From Competibacteraceae bacterium UBA2792 (GTDB lineage: Bacteria; Pseudomonadota; Gammaproteobacteria; Competibacterales; Competibacteraceae), in the NCBI GenBank assembly GCA_002352125.1, contig DEHU01000267.1, forward strand, positions 1,987 through 8,532: a DNA stretch of 6,546 bases, in the 5' to 3' direction. This document shows positions 1 through 5,759 of this stretch, piece after piece (within the stretch, counting starts at the first letter, position 1; every line of letters begins with the position of its first letter). The translations under genes were made by a program, and so were the position numbers. Below the pieces are notes generated by a model. That model did no database searches. It saw only the letters and a program-made list of their open reading frames with translations, and was not told where the DNA came from.

Positions 1-729
1 GGCCACATCATCACCATCGAAGACCCGATCGAGTTCGTCCATCGACACAAGCGCTCGGTCGTCAACCAGCGCGAGGTGGGCGTGGACACGCTAAGTTACG
101 CCGACGCGCTCAAAAACACGTTGCGGCAAGCGCCGGACGTGATCCTGATCGGCGAAATCCGCGACCGCGAGACGATGGAGCATGCCCTGGCTTTCGCTGA
201 AACCGGCCACTTGGCGATTTCCACCTTGCACGCCAACAGTGCCAACCAGGCGCTCGACCGCATCATCAATTTCTTCCCCGAGGAACGGCGGCCGCAGTTG
301 CTGGCCGATTTGTCGAGCAATCTGCGCGCCTTCGTGTCGCAGCGGCTGATTCCGACCGTGGAAGGCAAGCGGGTAGCGGCTATCGAAATCTTGCTGCATT
401 CGCCGATGGTCGAGACCCTGATCAAGCGCGGCGAGGTCAGCGGCCTGAAGGAAATCATGGAGAAATCCACCGGGCTTGGCATGCAGACCTTCGACCAAGC
501 CTTGTACGCGCTCCATCAGGCCGGCAAGATCAGTTTCGAGGAAGCGATCAAGAACGCCGATTCCGCCAATAACCTGCGGCTGCGGATCAATCTGTCCGGC
601 GGAGCGCCAGGCGTCGAGCGGCCGGGGGGCTCGGGGCTGTCGCTGGAAGCGATCGAAGAACCGGAAGAGGAAGAAAAACCAGCGGCTCCGGCTGGCCTGC
701 GCCCGCCGCCGCGACCGGGTGGAGCTTGA
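1..729 (+). CDS. pilU: PilU-type type IV pilus retraction ATPase, 3' part (5' end outside the window)
   Basis: The frame is open from base 1 and gives the last 242 residues of a PilT/PilU secretion-type ATPase. The Walker A loop and N-terminal domain lie upstream of the window. Numbered within this fragment, I see the Asp box (ITIEDPIEF, 4-12), the Walker B motif (DVILIGEIRD, 46-55, with the conserved Glu at 52) and the His box (TGHLAISTLHANSA, 68-81). The stretch ANQALDRIINFFPEERR (81-97) is typical of PilU; PilT usually has a TTSA..TIDRI version here. In the family, the hexamer sits at the cytoplasmic base of the pilus and PilU assists PilT in retraction. After the conserved part (to about residue 198) there is a tail of about 44 residues rich in Gly, Pro and Glu, probably disordered. 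PilT usually precedes PilU, so pilT may lie just upstream. The assignment as PilU rather than a PilT paralogue is fairly secure. Confidence 0.92.
   Translation, partial: GHIITIEDPIEFVHRHKRSVVNQREVGVDTLSYADALKNTLRQAPDVILIGEIRDRETMEHALAFAETGHLAISTLHANSANQALDRIINFFPEERRPQLLADLSSNLRAFVSQRLIPTVEGKRVAAIEILLHSPMVETLIKRGEVSGLKEIMEKSTGLGMQTFDQALYALHQAGKISFEEAIKNADSANNLRLRINLSGGAPGVERPGGSGLSLEAIEEPEEEEKPAAPAGLRPPPRPGGA
721..724 (+). promoter_or_regulatory. Ribosome binding site that decides the start of the HAD gene
   Basis: GGAG at this position lies 7 bases before a GTG at 732 but only 1 base before the TTG at 726. Normal spacing therefore favours GTG 732 as the start. The site lies inside the last codons of pilU, which fits translational coupling of the two genes. 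Confidence 0.5.
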
Positions 730-731
730 TC

Positions 732-1361
732 GTGGCGTGTGTACCGTCGGTTCCGGTTTTGGTGGTGCCCGACGGTATTCGGGGTTTGATCTTCGACTGC
801 GATGGCACCTTGGCCGATACCTTGCCTTTGCACTACACCGCTTGGGAAGAGACGTTCGCGGAACTGGGCTTGCCTTGTCCGATGGAATTTCTGATCCAGC
901 ACAACGGTAAGCCCACCGACCTGATCGTGACCCTGTACAACGTGGAGTTTGGCCGGGCCATCGATGTCGAACGGTTTACGATGGACAAGGAACGCCGGAC
1001 GTTGATCCGCCTGGATCAAGCGCGGCCGATCGAGCCGGTGGCGGCATTGGTGCGACGCTATCGTGGCCGGTTGCCGATGGCGGTGGTGTCGGGCAGCAAC
1101 CGCATCAACGTGGAGCGGACTCTGCAAGCCATCGGTTTGCGCGAACCGTTTGCGGCGGTGCTGACCGCCGACGACGGGCTGCCGCCCAAACCAGCGCCGG
1201 AGCTGTTTTTGGAAGCCGCCCGCCGGTTGGGAGTGGCGCCGCGCGCGTGCCAGGCGTTCGAAGATGCCGACTCCGGTTTGGAAGCCGCCCGCCGAGCCGG
1301 GATGCTGGCGACGGACGTGCGGCCGTTCGGCGGAGGATATCGGGAAGGGCCGTTGGGGTAA
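732..1361 (+). CDS. HAD-superfamily phosphatase, beta-phosphoglucomutase/YqaB-like
   Basis: This is a 209-residue HAD hydrolase of subfamily IA with a C1 cap. Motif I is FDCDGT, with the nucleophile Asp22 and the acid/base Asp24. Motif II is the Ser in VVSGS (Ser120), motif III is Lys153 in PPKPAPELF, and motif IV is FEDADSG (Glu177, Asp178). The cap runs from about residue 27 to 95. The end of the protein, FEDADSGLEAARRAGM then TDVR, closely follows E. coli YqaB, which removes phosphate from fructose 1-phosphate and 6-phosphogluconate. A small cytosolic sugar-phosphate phosphatase is the likely role, but substrate cannot be read from the sequence. I chose the GTG at 732 for its ribosome site; a TTG at 726 overlapping the pilU stop would add two residues. 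The first 14 residues before the fold are not conserved. It is probably co-transcribed with pilU, though a functional link is not evident. Confidence 0.88.
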   Translation: MACVPSVPVLVVPDGIRGLIFDCDGTLADTLPLHYTAWEETFAELGLPCPMEFLIQHNGKPTDLIVTLYNVEFGRAIDVERFTMDKERRTLIRLDQARPIEPVAALVRRYRGRLPMAVVSGSNRINVERTLQAIGLREPFAAVLTADDGLPPKPAPELFLEAARRLGVAPRACQAFEDADSGLEAARRAGMLATDVRPFGGGYREGPLG

Positions 1362-1371
1362 AAGCGGATTC

Positions 1372-3411
1372 TCAGGCCGCGATCCCGTTCGACCGCAGCA
1401 GCGGCTCGATTTGCGGCTCCCGACCCCGGAATTCGACGAAGCTGGCCAACGCTGGACGCGAGCCGCCCACTTCGAGAATGCTGCGCCGAAAACGTTCGCC
1501 GGTTGGGGCGTCGAAAATACCGTTTTCCTCGAAGGCGCCGAAGGCATCCGCCGATAGGACTTCCGCCCATTTGTAGCTGTAGTAACCTGCCGCGTAGCCG
1601 CCGGCGAAAACGTGGGTGAAAGCGTTGGCGAAGCGGTTGTAGGCCGGGGGAACGATCACCGCGACTTGCCGACGCACGTCGTCTAACGTTTCCAACACCC
1701 GCGCACCGCGCGCCGGATCGTACTCGCGATGCAACCGGAAATCGAACAAGCCGAATTCCAGTTGCCGTACCATGAGGATACCGGCTTGAAAGTTTTTGGC
1801 TGCCAGCATCCGTTGGTACAGCTCCTCCGGCAACTGTTCGCCGGTTTGGTAGTGCCCTGCCAGCAGCGTCAGCGCTTCCCGGGACCAGCACCAATTTTCC
1901 AAAAACTGGCTCGGCAGTTCCACGGCGTCCCATTCCACGCCATGAATACCGGCCACCGATAGATAATTGACCGTGGTTAGCAGATGGTGCAAACCGTGGC
2001 CGAACTCGTGGAACATCGTGAGCACTTCGCCGTGGGTCAACAGTGCCGGATCGTCGCCCACCGGCGGCGTGAAATTGCAGACCAGATAGGCTGCCGGCAA
2101 CCGCGCCCGACCGTCGATCTGGCGCCGTGCCAAGCAACCGTCCATCCAGGCACCGCCCCGCTTGTGGGGGCGGGCATACAAATCCAGATAGAACCGCCCG
2201 CGCGGAGTGCCGGCCGCATCGACGATTTGGTAAACCCGCACGTCGGGATGCCAAACCTCGACGTTATCCAGCAGCCGGATAGAAATACCGAATAGCTTTT
2301 CCGCGACGGCGAACAGCCCCGGTAGAACGCGAGTGGTCGGGAAGTAAGGTCGTAGCTCCTCCTGCGACAATTGGTAGCAGTGCTGCCGCAGTTTTTCGGA
2401 GTAGTAGCCGATATCCCAAGTTTCCAGCCGCTCGACCCCAAATCGATCGCGGGCGAAGTTTTGCAGCTCGTCCAGTTCCCGCTGGGCTTGTGGTCGGGCG
2501 CGGCCGGCGAGGTCGGCGAGGAACGCCAACACCTTGTCCGGCGAGTCGGCCATCTTGGTAGCCAGCGAGTATTCGGTGTAGTCCTGAAAGCCGAGCAGTT
2601 GAGCCAATTCGTGGCGCAGCGCCATGATGTGTTCCATGATCGGTCCATTGTCCCACCGGCCAGCGTTGGGTCCTTGGTCCGAGGCGCGAGTGCAGTAAGC
2701 GTCGTACAATTCCTGTCGCAGCTCGCGGTCGTCAGCGTAGTTGAGCACTGGCAGATAGGACGGCAGTTCCAGCGTCAGCAACCATCCGTCCAGTCCTCGC
2801 TGCTGGGCGGTTTGCCGGGCCAATGCCCGCGCCGATTCCGGCAAGCCGGCCAGTTGAGTGTCGTTGGCGAGATGCTTGGTCCACGCCTGGGTGGCGTCCA
2901 GCACGTTTTCGGCGAACTTGGCGTTCAGTTGTGCCAATTCTTGCTGGATAGCTTTGTAGCGGGATTGCTGTTCCGGCGGCAAGGCGATACCGGACAAGCG
3001 AAAATCGCGCAGGGCGTCGTCGATGACTTTGCGTTGCGCCGGATCGAGCCGGGCGTACTCTGAACCTTCGGCGATTTGTCGATAGGCCCGGTACAAGCCC
3101 TCGTGTTGGCCGAGTTCAGTGGCATAGGCGCTGAGCTTGGGCAGGCAAACGTTGTAAGCGGCGCGCAACGCTGCGGAATCGAGCACCGAATGCAGATGGT
3201 TGACCGGCGACCAGGCTTTGCTCAGGCGATCTTCCAAATCTTCCAGCGGCCGGATCAGGTTATCCCAGGTATAGGAATCGTTGGCCGCCAACAGCCGTTC
3301 GATTTCGGCGCGATTCTCGGCCAGCAACCAATCGATGGCCGGTTCGACGTGTTCCGGCCGGATGGCGGCGTAACAAGGGAGATCGGCAGGGTCCAGCAAG
3401 GGGTTGTTCAT
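1372..3411 (-). CDS. prlC: Oligopeptidase A (M3 family zinc metallopeptidase)
   Basis: The 679-residue protein matches E. coli PrlC (680 residues) over its full length, including the N-terminus (MNNPLL against MTNPLL), which fixes the ATG start. The zinc site is HEFGH (468-472), with the third ligand Glu498 in DAVELPSQF. The C-terminal HVFAGGYAAGYYSY (600-613) holds the His and Tyr residues that line the M3 active site. ASDQGPNAG (243-251), SLATKMA (282-288) and FYLDLYAR (407-414) are further family blocks. There is no signal peptide; the enzyme is cytosolic and finishes the breakdown of short peptides, including cleaved signal peptides. No Shine-Dalgarno sequence is visible: the leader is AT-rich and the upstream hemerythrin gene ends 31 bases before the ATG, so the two may be co-transcribed. 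The stop lies 10 bases from the convergent HAD stop, and no terminator hairpin is visible between them. Confidence 0.96.
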   Translation of the reverse strand: MNNPLLDPADLPCYAAIRPEHVEPAIDWLLAENRAEIERLLAANDSYTWDNLIRPLEDLEDRLSKAWSPVNHLHSVLDSAALRAAYNVCLPKLSAYATELGQHEGLYRAYRQIAEGSEYARLDPAQRKVIDDALRDFRLSGIALPPEQQSRYKAIQQELAQLNAKFAENVLDATQAWTKHLANDTQLAGLPESARALARQTAQQRGLDGWLLTLELPSYLPVLNYADDRELRQELYDAYCTRASDQGPNAGRWDNGPIMEHIMALRHELAQLLGFQDYTEYSLATKMADSPDKVLAFLADLAGRARPQAQRELDELQNFARDRFGVERLETWDIGYYSEKLRQHCYQLSQEELRPYFPTTRVLPGLFAVAEKLFGISIRLLDNVEVWHPDVRVYQIVDAAGTPRGRFYLDLYARPHKRGGAWMDGCLARRQIDGRARLPAAYLVCNFTPPVGDDPALLTHGEVLTMFHEFGHGLHHLLTTVNYLSVAGIHGVEWDAVELPSQFLENWCWSREALTLLAGHYQTGEQLPEELYQRMLAAKNFQAGILMVRQLEFGLFDFRLHREYDPARGARVLETLDDVRRQVAVIVPPAYNRFANAFTHVFAGGYAAGYYSYKWAEVLSADAFGAFEENGIFDAPTGERFRRSILEVGGSRPALASFVEFRGREPQIEPLLRSNGIAA

Positions 3412-3442
3412 CGATAAATAGTTAACTTATTCAAGTTGTTGT

Positions 3443-3919
3443 TTACGATTTGAGCGAATTCCAAATTTTCCCTATCCAAGATTTCTGCTCGGACCATTTG
3501 GCCTTGAGACCTCTTTCCAGGAAGAAGGATGTGTATTTTTTATCATCCATCATGATGTGATGAGTTAGCCATTTTTTCAGAAAATGCATCAGCTCGATGT
3601 CGATCGTGACGCCGCTCTCGAATCTTTTTTGAAAGTTTAAGGCTTCTTGCTTGAGTTTGTCGTGATGCGCTTGGTGCGTTTCGATATCGGGGTAATCGAA
3701 AATGCGGAACAGGCTCTCCTCCACTGTGAAATGCACAATGGTGTACTGCACGAGTTCCTCCAGGATTGCGCTGATGACGGCTTTATCCGCTTTGTGTAAT
3801 ATGGCTTCATTGAACAAGCGATTGATTAGGATAATTAAAATCTTATGCTGTTCGTCGATTTCCTGTAGGCCAACGCTGAGTTCGTCGGACCAGGATATAA
3901 ATTCTTTCGTGTCAAGCAT
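3443..3919 (-). CDS. Bacteriohemerythrin, single domain with a C-terminal Trp-rich tail
   Basis: This is a 158-residue four-helix-bundle O2-binding protein with the full set of di-iron ligands: His25 (EIDEQH), His63 and Glu67 (HFTVE), His82 and His86 (HQAHH), His121 and Asp126 (HIMMDDKKY). The start WSDELSVGLQEIDEQH is the standard opening of the family. There is no signal peptide or membrane span, so it is probably cytosolic. Known members bind O2 reversibly and serve in O2 delivery, storage or sensing; some handle NO. About 23 residues follow the core (136-158) and contain Trp142, Trp148 and Trp153 among Lys and Ser. The gene is AT-richer than its neighbours: I count 186 G+C in 420 bases for 3481-3900 (44%). 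A strong Shine-Dalgarno site and a plausible promoter lie upstream, and prlC follows on the same strand. Family assignment is secure; the physiological role is not. Confidence 0.95.
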   Translation of the reverse strand: MLDTKEFISWSDELSVGLQEIDEQHKILIILINRLFNEAILHKADKAVISAILEELVQYTIVHFTVEESLFRIFDYPDIETHQAHHDKLKQEALNFQKRFESGVTIDIELMHFLKKWLTHHIMMDDKKYTSFFLERGLKAKWSEQKSWIGKIWNSLKS

Positions 3920-3925
3920 GTCGTG

Positions 3926-3931
3926 CTCCTT
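3926..3931 (-). promoter_or_regulatory. Shine-Dalgarno site of the hemerythrin gene
   Basis: AAGGAG on the minus strand, preceded by further A residues, ends 6 bases before the ATG. It is the best-formed ribosome site in the window and suggests efficient translation. Confidence 0.75.
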
Positions 3932-3962
3932 TTTTACACAAGAACAATCAAGAGTTGAATGT

Positions 3963-3987
3963 ATTTTAAAAATTACATTTTTAAAAT
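3963..3987 (-). repeat. Perfect 11-bp all-A/T inverted repeat in the hemerythrin leader
   Basis: Arms 3963-3973 (ATTTTAAAAAT) and 3977-3987 (ATTTTTAAAAT) are exact reverse complements around a TAC loop. A second, overlapping dyad, AATGTA (3958-3963) and TACATT (3974-3979), is separated by 10 bases. Both lie at or just after the transcription start predicted from the promoter at 3995-4023. The position fits an operator or a leader hairpin. However, in DNA this AT-rich (8 G+C in 60 bases for 3961-4020) chance dyads are more likely than usual. Confidence 0.5.
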
Positions 3988-3994
3988 TTTTTTA

Positions 3995-4023
3995 ATATTA
4001 TCGTATCTTTTTATGGAAGACAA
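3995..4023 (-). promoter_or_regulatory. Candidate sigma70 promoter for hemerythrin (and possibly prlC)
   Basis: On the minus strand TTGTCT (4018-4023, 4 of 6 to consensus) and TAATAT (3995-4000, 4 of 6) are separated by exactly 17 bases. Transcription would begin near 3988, giving a leader of about 70 bases. The region is so AT-rich that other -10-like hexamers exist, so this is a candidate only. Confidence 0.4.
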
Positions 4024-4033
4024 TTATTATATG

Positions 4034-4045
4034 ATAACTGGTTAT
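4034..4045. repeat. Small dyad upstream of the hemerythrin -35 box
   Basis: ATAAC (4034-4038) and GTTAT (4041-4045) are exact reverse complements with a TG spacer, flanked by TATA on both sides. The dyad sits just upstream of the proposed -35 hexamer, where an activator could bind. I do not recognise it as the site of a known regulator. The rest of 3920-4116, the longest gene-free stretch here, holds the promoter and leader features listed separately and nothing else I can support. Confidence 0.3.
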
Positions 4046-4116
4046 GTATAATTTTTGATCTATGAATGTTTTTCCGGTGGCTGACTGGGATTTGAGTCGC
4101 TCTGTCGGACGACCGA

Positions 4117-5073
4117 TCAAACGAGGGCCCACAATAGGTAGCCGCCGGTCAACGCCGTCGCCAGTAGGCATCCGGCGGCGCGCCATCGAAAATAGGTGAT
4201 CAGTCGGTTCTCTTCACGGAAAGCGGCGATGATGAATGGTCGGGTGGAATCGCCGGGATCGGCCATCAGGTGAACATCCGGTTGGGTGGCCCGTTGCAGT
4301 TGTTGCCGCTGGACTTGCCGGTGGGCCGCGCGGCGGACCGCTTCCCATTCGTCGGGGTCGATACGGCCGTTGCCCCGGCGGTCGAACATCGCCATTCGTT
4401 TCGGGTCGCGTTTCCAGCGTTCTAGCAATTCCGCGACTTCCAGACGGGTGTCGGGTGCTTCCGGCAGGCCGCCGACGGTGCGGAACAGGCCGATGATGTG
4501 CAGCTCCTCGCCGGGCAGAATTCGCTGTTCGGTATACCGGTAAGCGGCACCGATTCCCCAGAGTGCGTGGGTGCGCACGCCGCTGGCCCTACCGTACCAC
4601 ACGTCGCGCCGGGTCTTGACGAAATCGGCACCTTCGGGGTCGATCACGCATTGAGCGGTGCCGTCGTCCAGGGCGAACAGATTGTCGCTGTCGCCGGATT
4701 CCACCGGCCACCAGCGTCCGCCTGAGGAGCGCTCCTCGATCCGGTAACGATACCAGGCACAGGGAAGGCTGCTGAGCGGGGCGAGGATCGGTGGCCCCGG
4801 CAGCAGGCGAGCGTTGCCGTACAGTTCCACATAACCTTGCGGCGCGGAGCGGATGCGGGCGATGGGGGTATCCGCCAGCCGCCAAGCCCGCCGCCCGAAA
4901 TACAGGGCGCCGTATAGTCCCCCCACTCCAATGGTCAACAGTAGGGCGAGGAGTGGAATCGGCAATGTGTGCGCGGAAGAAACGCCGCCCGGAGCGGGTT
5001 GCTGCAACAACAAAAAGAAACCCAACCAAGCTGCGACGAAGAATAAAGCGCCTTTCAGGCTTGGCGCACGCAC
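4117..5073 (-). CDS. GIDE/MUL1-type (BAM domain) membrane protein with an EF-hand-like loop
   Basis: This 318-residue protein has two N-terminal membrane segments (about 8-23 and 40-59), a central soluble domain (about 68-200) and a C-terminal segment (about 299-317). The soluble part, with PQGYVELYGNARLL (78-91), PCAWYRYRIEE (104-114) and EELHIIGLF (189-197), resembles the GIDE domain of mitochondrial MUL1, which is found in bacteria beside LemA. The eukaryotic RING finger is absent: only three Cys residues occur (105, 142, 302). An EF-hand-like 12-residue loop follows at 231-242 (D-R-R-G-N-G-R-I-D-P-D-E), with Arg at position 3 where Asp or Asn is usual, so calcium binding is uncertain. The start is GTG (5071-5073), 18 bases after the lemA stop and in the same frame, with only a weak GGAA ribosome site, so translation is probably coupled. 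The function is unknown; a membrane-envelope role with LemA is inference. Confidence 0.82.
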   Translation of the reverse strand: MRAPSLKGALFFVAAWLGFFLLLQQPAPGGVSSAHTLPIPLLALLLTIGVGGLYGALYFGRRAWRLADTPIARIRSAPQGYVELYGNARLLPGPPILAPLSSLPCAWYRYRIEERSSGGRWWPVESGDSDNLFALDDGTAQCVIDPEGADFVKTRRDVWYGRASGVRTHALWGIGAAYRYTEQRILPGEELHIIGLFRTVGGLPEAPDTRLEVAELLERWKRDPKRMAMFDRRGNGRIDPDEWEAVRRAAHRQVQRQQLQRATQPDVHLMADPGDSTRPFIIAAFREENRLITYFRWRAAGCLLATALTGGYLLWALV

Positions 5074-5091
5074 GCGGATTTCCGAAGCCGG

Positions 5092-5664
5092 TCAGCGAAA
5101 AAGTTGGGCGAGATTGACATCCTGTTTTTCTTTCTCGGCGAATTCCAGCAACCGAAACGGTTCGAAAGCGAACAATCGGGCGATCAGGACATCGGGGAAC
5201 TGCTCGATGCGGACGTTGTTGAGATTAACGCTGTCGTTGTAGAACTCCCGGCGGTCGGCGATGGCGTTTTCCAAACCGGTGATGCGGGCTTCCAAATGGC
5301 GAAAATTGTCGTTGGCACGCAGTTCCGGGTACGCTTCGGCCACCGCGAACAACTGGCCCAGACCGAGGCGCATTTGGGTTTCGGCGGTTCCCAGCTTGGC
5401 CAAATCGCCGCGCTGTTGCGCGTCGGCGACCGCTTGGCGGGCGCGCATGACCGCTTCCAGCGTTTCGCGCTCATAACGCATGTACTGCTTGCAGGTTTCG
5501 ACCAGTTTAGGCAGCTCGTCGTGGCGCTGCTTCAACAGCACATCGATGTTGGACCAGGCCATGCCAACGTTGTGTTTCAGCGTTACCAGCCGGTTGTAAA
5601 GAATGATACCGTACAGGACGCATAGCGTCAGAGCGGCCAGTAGAGCAACGGTGAAGGAATTCAT
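5092..5664 (-). CDS. lemA: LemA family membrane-anchored protein
   Basis: This is a 190-residue protein with one N-terminal membrane segment (about 5-22) followed by a long, all-helical domain. Family hallmarks are AWSNIDVLLKQRHDELPKLV (36-55), AYPELRANDNF (111-121), ENAIADRREFYNDSV (132-146) and a C-terminal FPDVLIARLFAF (156-167). Length and architecture are normal for the family. LemA proteins are widespread in bacteria; their biochemical role is not settled, and they are often encoded next to GIDE-domain or TPM-domain membrane proteins, as here. The ATG start is preceded by no clear Shine-Dalgarno sequence. A perfect TATAAT lies about 40 bases upstream. The gene stop is UGA followed by C, with the GIDE-type gene beginning 18 bases later in the same frame. 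Confidence 0.94.
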   Translation of the reverse strand: MNSFTVALLAALTLCVLYGIILYNRLVTLKHNVGMAWSNIDVLLKQRHDELPKLVETCKQYMRYERETLEAVMRARQAVADAQQRGDLAKLGTAETQMRLGLGQLFAVAEAYPELRANDNFRHLEARITGLENAIADRREFYNDSVNLNNVRIEQFPDVLIARLFAFEPFRLLEFAEKEKQDVNLAQLFR

Positions 5665-5701
5665 GGTGGTTGCATGCGGCGAACGGTTAATGACAAGTAC
5701 A

Positions 5702-5707
5702 ATTATA
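5702..5707 (-). promoter_or_regulatory. Candidate -10 box of the lemA-GIDE operon
   Basis: TATAAT (6 of 6) on the minus strand lies in the 95-base divergent gap between lemA and the LysE-type gene. No good -35 lies at 16-18 bases; TTTACA (5 of 6) sits at a long 20-base spacing. No convincing promoter for the plus-strand exporter is visible in the same gap. Confidence 0.45.
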
Positions 5708-5744
5708 GCCCGTCTGATCGACGAAAATGTAAAGTAAATGTGGC

Positions 5745-5749
5745 GGAGG
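5745..5749 (+). promoter_or_regulatory. Shine-Dalgarno site of the LysE-type gene
   Basis: GGAGG ends 10 bases before the ATG at 5760, a slightly long but workable spacing. It supports that ATG over in-frame alternatives such as the ATG at 5781. Confidence 0.6.
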
Positions 5750-5759
5750 AAAGACGAGG

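Noticed and set aside
1319..1380. GCGGCC and GGCCGC as arms of a terminator between the HAD gene and prlC
   Set aside because: The arms are 6 bases with a 50-base loop and no T run; such matches are common in GC-rich DNA.
516..1547. A long (343-codon) minus-strand open frame opposite pilU, the HAD gene and the prlC end
   Set aside because: It is rich in Arg, Pro, Gln and His and crosses three well-supported genes; it is a shadow in GC-rich DNA.
3702..3995. A 97-codon plus-strand open frame opposite the hemerythrin gene
   Set aside because: It is antisense to a gene with all seven metal ligands; its composition (Ser/Cys/Ile rich) is what antisense translation would give.
4051..4066. An FNR-type half site (TTGAT) upstream of hemerythrin
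   Set aside because: The second half (ATCAA) is missing at the required spacing, so only a half site by chance remains.
3998..4186. A 62-codon minus-strand open frame spanning the end of the GIDE-type gene and the AT-rich region
   Set aside because: It overlaps the GIDE-type gene in another frame, shifts abruptly from Arg/Gly-rich to Ile/Tyr/Lys-rich with the base composition, and has no recognisable motif.
4237..4498. Reading the GIDE-type protein as an E3 ubiquitin ligase
   Set aside because: There is no RING finger: no Cys or His cluster follows the GIDE domain, only an EF-hand-like loop and a membrane helix.
5711..5727. A small hairpin (CGTC/GACG) followed by AAAA in the lemA-exporter gap
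   Set aside because: The arms are only four bases and the A/T run is on the wrong side for a terminator of either gene.
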